Assembly (NCBI RefSeq): GCF_029522115.1
Contig: NZ_JAKWFK010000001.1
Coordinates: forward strand, 310,001 to 374,000
DNA: 64,000 bases
Direction: 5' to 3'
Source of the DNA: Trinickia sp. Y13
Lineage (GTDB): Bacteria; Pseudomonadota; Gammaproteobacteria; Burkholderiales; Burkholderiaceae
Below are positions 1-7,925 of this stretch, piece after piece. The notes under the pieces were generated by a model. The model ran no database searches. It was not told the origin of the DNA and was given only the letters and a program-made list of their open reading frames with translations. A program made the position numbers and the translations under genes. The first letter of the stretch is position 1. Each line of letters begins with the position of its first letter.

Positions 1-59
1 AGTTCATCGTGCTGCTTTTGAAGGACAAGGGCGCTCCCGTGCTCGTGCCGGAGAAGTGA
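1..59 (+). CDS. C-terminal end of a truncated upstream gene
   Basis: The reading frame open from the window edge encodes 18 residues ending in Val-Pro-Glu-Lys and stops with TGA at 57-59. Codon choice is GC-rich like the neighbouring genes. Too little is visible to name the product. Confidence 0.4.
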   Translation, partial: FIVLLLKDKGAPVLVPEK

Positions 60-163
60 CCGTGCTCGTGTTGCAGCACTTTGGTTTGTTGGGGTAAGGC
101 GCCCGTCGCTATGAGTTCGGCGCCCGTCGCCGAGTTCGTCATTTTCCAATTGAGGGCAACAAC

Positions 164-1372
164 ATGTCGCAGAAGATCTTGATAGTGGGCGCCGGTTTCG
201 CGGGAGTATGGGGCGCATTGGGCGCGGCGCGCGTGCTCGATGGGGCGGGTGTGAGAAACAGTGACGTTGAAATCACCTTGATCTCCCCGAAACCGGAATT
301 GCAGATTCGCCCGCGGCTGTACGAAAGCGAGCCGCAGCGAATGGCGGCGCCGCTATTGCCGCTGCTCGACGCGGTTGGCGTGAAGTTTCTCGAGGGCAGC
401 GTCCAAACGATAGACGTTCATGAAAAATCGGTGGGCGTCGTGGCGGCCGATGGACTCAAGCGCTCGCTCGCGTACGACCGATTGTTATTGACGAGTGGCA
501 GCAAATTGAGCAGGCCGCCAGTCCCAGGGCTGATGGAGCATGCTTTTTCTGTCGATTGCATCGACGATGCGACGGCGCTCGATCGCCACTTCGCACAACT
601 CGCGAACCTGCCGGATTCGCCGGAGCGCAACACGGTGGCGGTTGTCGGTTGCGGCTTTACGGGTATCGAGGTCGCCACTGAACTGCCTAAGAGGATGCGC
701 GCGTTGTTCGGCCCGGACGCCGCGATTCGCGTCGTCGTGATCGGCTCGCAGGACGAGATCGGTCCCGATCTTGGTCCCAATCCTCGGCCGTATGTATCTG
801 AGGCCTTCGACTCGCTGGGCGTTGAAGCGGTGCTCGGATCTCGGGTCGTGTCGGTCGACGCGGATGGGGTCTGCACCGAGTCGGGCACCCGGATAGAAGC
901 CAGGACAGTGATCTGGGCGGGAGGCATGCGTGCGAGCTCGCTGACCGCGCAAGTCTCCTCTCGGCTCGACGCGCTTGGACGCATCGAAGTGACATCCGAT
1001 CTGCGCGTGGCGGAAGCGCCTAGTGTGTTCGTGGCGGGTGATGTGGCGTGCGCTCGCAGCGACGATGACGGGCACTACGCATTGATGTCTTGTCAACACG
1101 CCATCGTGATGGGGCAATTCGGCGGGCACAACGTCGCTGCGGATCTGATCGGCGTCCCGACGTTGGCGTATAGGCAGCCCTTCTATGCGACTTGCCTGGA
1201 CCTGGGCGATTGGGGCGCTGTTTACTCTGAAGGCTGGGATAGACAGATCAAACTGACGCACGCGGAAGGCAAGGCCCGCAAACAGCTGATCAACACTCAG
1301 TGGATCTACCCTCCGGCGCCCAACCGCACCGAGGCTTTGGCTGCGGGTAACCCGCTACCTTCCGGCAGCTAG
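164..1372 (+). CDS. FAD-dependent pyridine nucleotide oxidoreductase (type-II NADH dehydrogenase-like)
   Basis: 402 aa. The N-terminus has a dinucleotide-binding GAGFAG motif at residues 9-14 for FAD. A second Rossmann motif, VVGCGFTGIE, lies near residue 160 for NAD(P)H. A late GD motif (VFVAGDVAC) is typical of the family's FAD contact. Family members pass electrons from NAD(P)H to quinones or other acceptors without pumping protons. No C-terminal membrane helix is obvious, so peripheral attachment or a soluble form is possible. The start is preceded by a GAGGG ribosome site. The gene stands alone. The exact electron acceptor cannot be read from sequence. Confidence 0.85.
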   Translation: MSQKILIVGAGFAGVWGALGAARVLDGAGVRNSDVEITLISPKPELQIRPRLYESEPQRMAAPLLPLLDAVGVKFLEGSVQTIDVHEKSVGVVAADGLKRSLAYDRLLLTSGSKLSRPPVPGLMEHAFSVDCIDDATALDRHFAQLANLPDSPERNTVAVVGCGFTGIEVATELPKRMRALFGPDAAIRVVVIGSQDEIGPDLGPNPRPYVSEAFDSLGVEAVLGSRVVSVDADGVCTESGTRIEARTVIWAGGMRASSLTAQVSSRLDALGRIEVTSDLRVAEAPSVFVAGDVACARSDDDGHYALMSCQHAIVMGQFGGHNVAADLIGVPTLAYRQPFYATCLDLGDWGAVYSEGWDRQIKLTHAEGKARKQLINTQWIYPPAPNRTEALAAGNPLPSGS

Positions 1373-1491
1373 GTTGTTTGCACCGCATGATCTACTGCGG
1401 TGCAGACAGCGAATTGCGTCGATTCGGCGGCGGTAGCAATGTGCGGATTCAATGGACAAACACACGCTGCTGCCGCCCGGCGGGCGTGAAG

Positions 1492-1992
1492 TCAGTCGAC
1501 GACGGTCACGATGTTGACCGTCCCTTGTCTAGCCATCTTGGCATACGGGCACAAGCGCTCGGCGGTTCGAACCATCTCTTCCGCCACGGAGCGTTCAACG
1601 CCCGGCATCTGGACTCGAAGATCGATGACCAATGCATAGCCGCCATCCATGGGATCGCGGCCAAACGAAACCTGCACTGCCACGACCGCATCGCTGATAT
1701 CCATTGCGGCGCGTTTCCCGATCAGGTTCAACGCCCCGTGAAAGCACGCAGCAAAGCCCGCCGCGAACAACTGCTCGGGATTGGTGCCGTCACCGGGCCC
1801 GCCGAACTCGGTGGGCAACCGCAGTTCCACATCGAGGTTTCCGTCGTCTGAACGCGCAACGCCGGATGCGCGGCCGTGTCCCGTCTCGCCGCCGGACACG
1901 GTGACGGTCGTCGTGTACAGAGGCTGAAAATCCCGGCCGCGATACCTATCGAGGAGCGATAGCGGGGGAGCTTGCAGTTTCTTGTCGTCCAT
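1492..1992 (-). CDS. Ohr/OsmC-family organic hydroperoxide resistance protein
   Basis: 166 aa from the ATG at 1992; a longer frame to 2160 lacks family similarity. The two reactive cysteines of the family are present: C83 in AACFHGAL, after NPEQLFAAG, and C148 in LCPYAKM. The NPEQLFAAG block is characteristic of the Ohr branch, which reduces organic and fatty-acid hydroperoxides using lipoylated partners. The protein should be a cytosolic homodimer. No ohrR-type regulator is adjacent. Assignment to Ohr rather than another OsmC subgroup is inferred from these motifs. Confidence 0.85.
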   Translation of the reverse strand: MDDKKLQAPPLSLLDRYRGRDFQPLYTTTVTVSGGETGHGRASGVARSDDGNLDVELRLPTEFGGPGDGTNPEQLFAAGFAACFHGALNLIGKRAAMDISDAVVAVQVSFGRDPMDGGYALVIDLRVQMPGVERSVAEEMVRTAERLCPYAKMARQGTVNIVTVVD

Positions 1993-2383
1993 GAGGCATT
2001 CTCGAGTTCGATGAGGCGCGTCCCAAACTAGGGACTGTTCACGCAAATAACGGCAAGAAAAGAAACGACGCCGGCGAAACTGGTTACGAACCTGTTTGCA
2101 AATGGATCGTCGGTGCCTACGGCGGTGCAGCGCGAGGGGAAATCTGACATGGGAGCGCAAGTCGGGGAGTCCATAGGAGGCTAGGACGCATCAGTGCTTC
2201 CGTTTGTGACAAGGTCCGTAAATTTTTTTGGGCCGGTTGCGGTCGATGAGCGAGCAGCGGCTGATCTTCTCCCATGTTCGTAGGGTCGTTTGTCGCTATG
2301 ATCGGTTCGACGTCGAAGCCCGCTACGCCCCATGCATCGATGCCGCCGGTGCGCTACTTCGCGCCTGACAGTGCTTCCTCGGG
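1993..2383. other. Intergenic region without a convincing gene
   Basis: About 390 bases between the Ohr gene and the end of the patatin gene. It holds the Ohr promoter region. The open frames here are extensions of neighbouring frames with atypical composition. I found no strong terminator or repeat. Confidence 0.5.
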
Positions 2384-3625
2384 CTAGCGTATCGATGGCG
2401 GCAAAGCTTGCTTGCCGAGTTCGGCATTTTCGTTCGCCTCCTGCCGATATCGATGCACGTCCCGCGTGACGAAGCCAATTTCGCGGCTCGGGATATCGAA
2501 CCAATCGGGGTGCCCGAACGAACGGCGAATATCCTCTAGACCGCTCGCCCAATGCTCGCGCATCGTATCTTTGCTGAATTCATAGTCCTTGTAGTGCCCC
2601 TCGAACGACTTGTTCTTGTAAATCAGATGCACCACGTTCACCGCACTGCCATCAGCCGTCTTCTGTGCCTCCTGCAGCAACGGGTGTGCAAGCCGCACCT
2701 TTTCAGGAATGTGCTCGAGCAGCGCCTTGATCATCTGAGCGTGCTTCTGGTTCTGCGACATGAACGCGGTGATCGCTCGCGTGCGGCTGGAATATTGAAT
2801 GTCCTTGGTGCGCTCGCTGACGTCGAGAAGGTCGCCTGGCAGCTTGCCTCGCGAACTCCACAGATCGATCTGGAAAACGAGCGTGTTCTTATGCTGGCTT
2901 TCCCTGATGATCTCGGTGAGCGGCGTATTCGAAACCAGTCCCCCCTCCCAGTAGAACTCTCCATCGATCTCGACGGCCGGAAAGCCCGGTGGTAGCGCGC
3001 CGGATGCGATGAAGTGCTCTGGTGCCAGACGCATCTTCGAATTGTCGAAGTAGACCAAGTTGCCCGTGCGCACGTTGACCGCTCCAACCGATACGCGAAT
3101 GTTCCCGTCGTTGATGCGGTCGAAGCTTGCATGCTGCAAAAGCGTCTCGCGCAACGCCGACGTGTCGTAATAGCTGACTTGGTCAGGACGCTTGCTGCTG
3201 ACATCTGAAAATGGCACATGCATGCGCGGAGAGAAGAATCCGCGCTGACCTTCCATCAGGGTGCGCGTCGCGGCCCATGCACTCGCCCACTTTCGCCCGA
3301 TTTCCGCGAGTCCCGCCCATGCTGGAATGCTCGCGCCGACATGTGAAAAGACATCGGCGGGCTGACTAATGGTGTCCCAGAATCTGCGCAGCGCCGCCAT
3401 TCGATCGGCGGGCGCATTGCCCGCGATGATCGCCGTATTGAGCGCCCCGATGGATACCCCGGAGATTCGCGTCGGCTCCACGCCGACCTCGGCCATGCCT
3501 TCAAATACGCCCGCCTGATAGGATCCCAGTGCGCCGCCGCCCTGCAGCACGAGTCCGATTTCGTCGTATGCGGGAAGCCTGATGCGATGGGGCTGCTGCA
3601 GCTTGTTGCGCTGGCGCGAATCCAT
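2384..3625 (-). CDS. Patatin-like phospholipase family protein
   Basis: 413 aa. The start at 3625 has an AAGGAGA ribosome site and lies 10 bases after the dehydrogenase stop; a further upstream methionine would overlap that gene. The oxyanion-hole motif QGGGALG is at about residues 28-34 and the nucleophile elbow GVSIG places Ser58. The second dyad residue, usually Asp in a DGG motif, is read here as Glu227 (YWEGGLVSNTP). Patatin-like enzymes hydrolyse acyl esters of lipids; in this operon a role in polyhydroxybutyrate or lipid turnover is possible. It is the last gene of the adc-bdh-patatin unit. Confidence 0.85.
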   Translation of the reverse strand: MDSRQRNKLQQPHRIRLPAYDEIGLVLQGGGALGSYQAGVFEGMAEVGVEPTRISGVSIGALNTAIIAGNAPADRMAALRRFWDTISQPADVFSHVGASIPAWAGLAEIGRKWASAWAATRTLMEGQRGFFSPRMHVPFSDVSSKRPDQVSYYDTSALRETLLQHASFDRINDGNIRVSVGAVNVRTGNLVYFDNSKMRLAPEHFIASGALPPGFPAVEIDGEFYWEGGLVSNTPLTEIIRESQHKNTLVFQIDLWSSRGKLPGDLLDVSERTKDIQYSSRTRAITAFMSQNQKHAQMIKALLEHIPEKVRLAHPLLQEAQKTADGSAVNVVHLIYKNKSFEGHYKDYEFSKDTMREHWASGLEDIRRSFGHPDWFDIPSREIGFVTRDVHRYRQEANENAELGKQALPPSIR

Positions 3626-3635
3626 GGTTGTCTCC

Positions 3636-4418
3636 TTACTGCATGAACCAGCCGTGGCTGACCACAATCGATTGGCCCGTGAGCGCGTTCGACTCGAAAC
3701 CGGCGAGGAATGCGACTGTATTGGCGACGTCGGCGAGCGACGTGAACCCGCCGTCCACCGTTTCCCTGAGCATCACGTCCTTCACAACCTGTTGCGGGGA
3801 GATGCCCAGGGTCTTTGCCTGCTCGGGGATTTGCTTGTCGACCAACGGCGTCTTGACGAAGCCGGGACACACGACATTCGCGCGCACGCCTCGGGGGCCG
3901 CCGTCCTTTGCAACGACACGGGCAAGCCCGAGAAGTCCGTGTTTGGCAGTCACATAGGCCGACTTCAGTTGCGACGCCTCGTGCGAATGGACCGAGCCCA
4001 TGTAGATCACCGCGCCGCATCTGTTGGAAGCGTACATATGTCTGAGCGCGGCCTTGGTCGTGAGAAACGCCCCGTCAAGGTGAATGGCCAACATTTTCTT
4101 CCAGTCGGCAAAGGAGTAGTCTTCGATTCGGTTGACGATCTGAATGCCGGCATTCGACACGAGCACGTCGAGGCCACCCAGCTGCTTCACTGTTTCGGCT
4201 ACGCCCGCATTGACCGCCTCTTCGCTTGTGACGTCCATTGCAACGGCGATCGCTTTCCTGCCGTTCGCAACGATGTCGTCTGCGACTTTTTGCGCATTCA
4301 CGAGGTTCAGATCCGCAATCACGACCGTTGCGCCGTCTTGGGCGAGCTTACGTGCGCAGGCTTCGCCGATACCGCTTGCCGCTCCCGTCACGAGCGCGAC
4401 CTTATCCATCAATGCCAT
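3636..4418 (-). CDS. 3-hydroxybutyrate dehydrogenase
   Basis: 260 aa short-chain dehydrogenase. It has the NAD-binding GAASGIG motif at residues 12-18, an NAG motif (VSNAGIQ) and the catalytic YVTAK (Tyr-x3-Lys). The family interconverts (R)-3-hydroxybutyrate and acetoacetate with NAD+, in the cytosol. The C-terminal [13 protein letters not shown] is typical of bacterial D-3-hydroxybutyrate dehydrogenases (BdhA/HbdH). It sits between acetoacetate decarboxylase and the patatin-like gene, so the operon probably degrades 3-hydroxybutyrate released from storage polymer through acetoacetate to acetone and CO2 or acetyl-CoA. Confidence 0.9.
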   Translation of the reverse strand: MALMDKVALVTGAASGIGEACARKLAQDGATVVIADLNLVNAQKVADDIVANGRKAIAVAMDVTSEEAVNAGVAETVKQLGGLDVLVSNAGIQIVNRIEDYSFADWKKMLAIHLDGAFLTTKAALRHMYASNRCGAVIYMGSVHSHEASQLKSAYVTAKHGLLGLARVVAKDGGPRGVRANVVCPGFVKTPLVDKQIPEQAKTLGISPQQVVKDVMLRETVDGGFTSLADVANTVAFLAGFESNALTGQSIVVSHGWFMQ

Positions 4419-4436
4419 AAGTCCTCCGTTGCGTGC

Positions 4437-5216
4437 TTATTGATTGACCGCGAGCCTCACAGGCTCGGCGGGGGCGAGATAGTCATAGGCCACTTCGCCG
4501 ACATCGAGCGTGAGATTTGCTATGACGTGACGCGCGCCGATGACCTTGCGAACCGGCAGATTGGCGACCGATGCGAGTGCGTGCGGATGCAACTCGAGTG
4601 CCGCGGGCCCCTCCCATGCGCCGGTCACTTCGACGTCGCGCAGATAGAAGCGAACCAATTCGCAAATACGTACCGAACCGTCGACGTGCGGAATGACCTT
4701 GAGCAAATAGTTGGGCGTGTCGGCGAGCTTGCGGCGCTCGGTTGCCGTCTCGAGTGGGCGGTACTTGTACCCCATCGTTCCGGTGGCGATCCGCTGTGTT
4801 CCGTAGTCCAGCGTGCCGAGCAAAGTGTCCTTGCCATCGACGCAGAGTTTTGGCGAGGCAAGCTTTTTGGGGAATCCCCAGATTTCACGCCCGCCCGCGA
4901 TCGGGCCTTCGTCGTCCAGATACATTGCGTGCGTGAAGTTGGCGCGATTGCCGTCCTCATCCCGCACGGAGATCACCTGGCCGCTTTCCGTGTAGTCGCC
5001 GAACCCCGAGGAGTCGGGCATGCGAATGAATTCGTAATGAACGATTGCCTTGTCGACCGTTAGGGGTTCCGGAACGACGGCCTTGAGCGCATTCACGTCC
5101 GTCTCGTACGAGATGATGAAATACTCCCGATTGATAAATCGGAAGGGCGGCCGCGGATACGCCGGATTGTGCACGGGCATCGCAAATGCGTTGTTGCGGA
5201 TATCTTCTTCTGTCAC
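4437..5216 (-). CDS. adc: Acetoacetate decarboxylase
   Basis: 259 aa from a GTG at 5216 with a GAGGAA ribosome site 6 bases upstream. This matches the usual N-terminus of the family ([12 protein letters not shown]...). The catalytic region [13 protein letters not shown] carries the Lys117-Lys118 pair; one of these forms the Schiff base with acetoacetate. The enzyme decarboxylates acetoacetate to acetone. It is the first gene of a three-gene minus-strand unit with 3-hydroxybutyrate dehydrogenase 18 bases downstream. Confidence 0.92.
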   Translation of the reverse strand: MTEEDIRNNAFAMPVHNPAYPRPPFRFINREYFIISYETDVNALKAVVPEPLTVDKAIVHYEFIRMPDSSGFGDYTESGQVISVRDEDGNRANFTHAMYLDDEGPIAGGREIWGFPKKLASPKLCVDGKDTLLGTLDYGTQRIATGTMGYKYRPLETATERRKLADTPNYLLKVIPHVDGSVRICELVRFYLRDVEVTGAWEGPAALELHPHALASVANLPVRKVIGARHVIANLTLDVGEVAYDYLAPAEPVRLAVNQ

Positions 5217-5723
5217 GGATCGTTCCTCGGTTGGTGAGGTGCTGCGTAACACGCATCGCAACGGCGCTTGCTGTCGCGACGGATAACATGCGCTCGCGCA
5301 AGGCAGGGCAGCGCGCTGCGTGAGTTCGCACGGCTCGATGACGGCGTCGTGTTTTCCGGCTTGGATGCGGCGGCGCGCGTGGCCACCGTCAGAACGAATC
5401 CTAGGCGTGGTTGCGTTGCAGCGGTAGCCCTGCAAATGCGCTCACCGTGTTGTCTGGGCGACAACAATCAACGACAGGACGAGGGATCCTAAAGTGGCGC
5501 GGGCGCGACGACGCGCAACGCTCGGGCCTGCGCCCGGGAACCGCGCTGTTTCGCTCGCGTAGGTGGGGAGGTGGTCGCGATGGCTTGTGGCAGGCATGCG
5601 AAGGGACTGCGTCGAGCGGTCTCGCTCATGACACATTCAGAGCGGATCGCCGATGTCCGAAAATGCTCGCGCGAGATCGTCGATGAGGTCTTGCGGGTCG
5701 ACGCCCGGTTTAAGCGCTACACC
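5217..5723. other. Intergenic region with adc promoter and a possible coding relic
   Basis: About 500 bases between adc and the GntR regulator, both on the minus strand. No complete gene is supported. The part next to the GntR stop contains the short coding-like relic listed at 5637-5723. The rest should hold the adc promoter; I could not pick out a clear -35/-10 pair or an Fnr box. Confidence 0.5.
5637..5723 (-). pseudogene. Possible C-terminal relic of a Cys/Met-metabolism PLP enzyme
   Basis: Directly after the GntR stop codon, in the same frame, the minus strand reads GVALKPGVDPQDLIDDLARA followed by FSDIGDPL and a TGA. The pattern G-V/I-x-D/E-P-Q-D-L-I-D-D-L-x-x-A/F is the typical last helix of cystathionine gamma-lyase/methionine gamma-lyase-type enzymes. 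Nothing upstream continues it because the GntR gene occupies that space. It could be a deletion scar or chance. The resemblance is by eye over only 28 residues. Confidence 0.3.
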
Positions 5724-6497
5724 CTAGCTTTTCCGACGACCTTTCGCAGGACGTTCGCGATTGACTCGCAACCGGAACTGAAACGTGTCGCCCTTGAAAT
5801 ACAGGTACTCGAAGTCGACAGGGTTGCCGTTGCTGTCGTGCGTGAGCCGCTCGACGCGGAGCACGGGCACGTCGCGCTTGATCTCGAGCGCGCGGGCAAT
5901 GGGAGGGCGAGCGGGTATTGCGTTGATGCTCAGGTCGGCGCTCCCCAAAGCAAGGCCGCAATCGTTTTCGAGCATGAGAAAAATGTCGCGCGTGGCGAGA
6001 TCGGCGCGCATGAGCTTTTTGCCGAGCGTTTCGGGCAAGAACGTGATTTCGTACGAAGTCGGCTCTCGGTTGAGCAGACGCACCCGATGTATCTCCGCCA
6101 CCTTCGCGCCCTCGGAAAGCATGAGCTTCGAGGCGACCTCCACGCTAGCCGGAACGAACGCAAATGAGAGCACACGATTGACGATTTCGTGTCCTTCGCT
6201 CGACATGGCTTCGGCGAAACCTTGCAGCGACGTAATGTTCTGCACGGCTTTCGGCTGCGATACGAATGACCCCTTACCATGCACCTTGAAGATCAGCCCT
6301 TCCTTCTGAAGATCGCCGAGCGCCTGGCGGATCGTGATGCGGCTCACCTCGAACATCGCCTGTAGCTCGCTTTCCGAGGGCATGCGGCTGTGCGGCGGGT
6401 ATTTGCCGTCGAGGATGCCGCTACGTAGCGTGTCCTTGATTTGCTGATAGAGCGGAACGGGCGAGTCTGGTTCGAAGGTGGTCAGGCTTGTCTGCAT
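5724..6497 (-). CDS. GntR-family transcriptional regulator with UTRA domain (HutC type)
   Basis: 257 aa. A winged helix-turn-helix occupies about residues 12-75, with the GntR signature PSESELQAMFEVSRITIRQA. A UTRA effector-binding domain spans about residues 95-245 (typical YEITFLPE and LRVERLT... segments). These regulators usually repress nearby transport or catabolic genes and release DNA on binding a small ligand. The gene is divergent from the CadD-like and ats genes, which carry two matching 17-bp sites, so it is the best local candidate for their regulator. That link is inference. Confidence 0.9.
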   Translation of the reverse strand: MQTSLTTFEPDSPVPLYQQIKDTLRSGILDGKYPPHSRMPSESELQAMFEVSRITIRQALGDLQKEGLIFKVHGKGSFVSQPKAVQNITSLQGFAEAMSSEGHEIVNRVLSFAFVPASVEVASKLMLSEGAKVAEIHRVRLLNREPTSYEITFLPETLGKKLMRADLATRDIFLMLENDCGLALGSADLSINAIPARPPIARALEIKRDVPVLRVERLTHDSNGNPVDFEYLYFKGDTFQFRLRVNRERPAKGRRKS

Positions 6498-6597
6498 GGT
6501 CGATAGGCGCGCACACGGGAGATTCCACGATGCAGCTTTGGAGATAGCGGATTATAACGCCGCATCGACGCATAAGGGTTGGCGCACCCCAGAGGTC

Positions 6598-6619
6598 ATG
6601 ACATGAAATGGCGTGTCAT
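6598..6619. promoter_or_regulatory. Inverted repeat, possible operator
   Basis: ATGACA and TGTCAT are exact inverted repeats separated by ten bases, about 100 bases upstream of the GntR start. Such a spacing fits a dimeric regulator. No direct evidence links it to a protein. Confidence 0.3.
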
Positions 6620-6799
6620 CTCCAGCCTCTCTTTCCAACGAACCTAGAACGAGCCCGTCGCGTTGCGCACCGACTCGTGGCACGAATGACCCGCATAGGT
6701 GCCAAGCCGCACTCGGTTGGCACGCGCCGGGGGGCGGTGTCCCCCAGCGAACCGCATTTATTCGATGGCATTGTACTTGCTTGGCCGGACATGTAATGT

Positions 6800-6816
6800 C
6801 TTGTTATGATGAGTTA
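6800..6816 (+). promoter_or_regulatory. Shared 17-bp site, copy 1 (upstream of cadD-like gene)
   Basis: CTTGTTATGATGAGTTA lies 68 bases before the cadD-like start. It matches the site at 7673-7689 at 15 of 17 positions. It overlaps a TATGAT -10-like hexamer, which would suit a repressor site. The adjacent GntR/UTRA protein is the candidate binder. Confidence 0.45.
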
Positions 6817-6883
6817 GTATTTTTGCAAATGCGGCGTCATGGCGCGCGTCGTCGAGCCATGTTGGACCAGCAGGACCTAGGAA

Positions 6884-7519
6884 ATGGAGAGGACATTGGA
6901 CGCATCGCCTGCATTGATCGTCCCCGTGACGGCCGCCTATGTGTCGACGAACGTCGACGGCTATGCATTGCTGCTCGGCTTTTTCAGCAACCAGCGCTAT
7001 CGCGCGGTGGAGGTCGTCGCGGGGCAATTCATCAGCGTCGTTGTGCAAGTGGCGATATCGATTGCCGTCATGCGGTCGGGATGGATGACGCAGTCGCCGC
7101 TCGTTGGCCTGGTGGGCATCGTGCCGATCTTTGCCGGGGTCAAACGAATCGCGCAATTGCGTCGGCGCCATGAGCCGTTCGCAGGGAGCGCGACGTATCG
7201 CGAGGCTTTACGCCGTGGTGCCTTCGAGCGCATGGCGACGGTGGCCATCGTCGCCAGTTCGGGAGCGATAGACAACGTGATGGTCTATTCGAGCGTCATG
7301 GTGGGTCGCGCGCCGTCCGAGGTGTTCTTGATCGCTGGGACCCTGGCTATGCTCACGGCATTGCTTTGCCTTTGCTCCTTCGGAATGGCCAGTGCGCGCT
7401 CGCCTATCCCGGTGTTGCAGGTTGGGGCAAGGCGTGTTGCGCCGTTTATGACGCTGGCTATCGGCGTCGCTCTGTTCGTTCGCTTCGATACGGTTCCCTG
7501 GATCTGCTCGCTGGTCTGA
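6884..7519 (+). CDS. CadD-family cadmium resistance-type transporter
   Basis: 211 aa, strongly hydrophobic with about five to six membrane segments. The N-terminal TAAYVSTNVDGYALLLGFF matches the CadD pattern of a helix with T-N-x-D followed by L/F-rich sequence, and GLVGIVPIFAGVKRI matches the third helix. Family members are inner-membrane exporters implicated in cadmium resistance, but many members are uncharacterised. The gene lies between the GntR regulator and the ats operon and shares a regulatory site with the latter, so a role in handling a sulfur compound or its counter-ion is possible. Function of this copy is not proven. Confidence 0.65.
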   Translation: MERTLDASPALIVPVTAAYVSTNVDGYALLLGFFSNQRYRAVEVVAGQFISVVVQVAISIAVMRSGWMTQSPLVGLVGIVPIFAGVKRIAQLRRRHEPFAGSATYREALRRGAFERMATVAIVASSGAIDNVMVYSSVMVGRAPSEVFLIAGTLAMLTALLCLCSFGMASARSPIPVLQVGARRVAPFMTLAIGVALFVRFDTVPWICSLV

Positions 7520-7925
7520 CGCCCCGCAAACATGCACCAAGGCGAAACCGTTTGTGCACCGGGAACTGAAGTCACGTGCCATCGTGTGGCGCGGAAAAGC
7601 GTGAATCGCTCGTGTAACGGGCGCTCATTGCCCCACAGGCGCTTGGCATGGGCCTTGCATGGAGTTTGTCAACTTGTAATGACGAGTTATGTCGACATCG
7701 CGACACAGTCGACGCTCGCACATGCGAGGCGCTTCGAATACAAAACTGCATCGCCGAGGAGACGCCTTTCGGCTCGCACGCTGTGCCGAAAAGCAGACGG
7801 TCGATGCCGATGGTTGATGTTTTAGCTGGATCACGCGCGGGCGCTCATGCGGTGTCCCGGTTATCACTGTCCGACATGGGCGGAGCAGGGAGCCGATTCA
7901 TGTCACTCACCCTTAGGGTTGCATC
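7520..7925. other. Promoter region of the ats operon
   Basis: About 406 bases with no convincing gene. The second copy of the 17-bp site is at 7673-7689. A TTGTCA (7667-7672) and TATGTC (7688-7693) pair brackets it with a 15-base spacer, so a repressor bound there would block RNA polymerase. The untranslated leader to the binding protein start would be over 200 bases. Confidence 0.45.
7673..7689 (+). promoter_or_regulatory. Shared 17-bp site, copy 2 (upstream of ats operon)
   Basis: CTTGTAATGACGAGTTA differs at two positions from the copy at 6800-6816. It is also part of an imperfect palindrome, AACTTGT-N4-ACGAGTT. It lies within a plausible promoter spacer 237 bases upstream of the binding-protein gene. 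Confidence 0.5.

Larger units (their letters stand above)
6498..6883. other. Divergent promoter region between GntR regulator and cadD-like gene
   Basis: About 386 bases with no gene. It contains an exact inverted repeat ATGACA-N10-TGTCAT at 6598-6619 and one copy of the shared 17-bp site at 6800-6816. A TATGAT hexamer at about 6805-6810, inside that site, could be a -10 element for the cadD-like gene. Confidence 0.5.
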
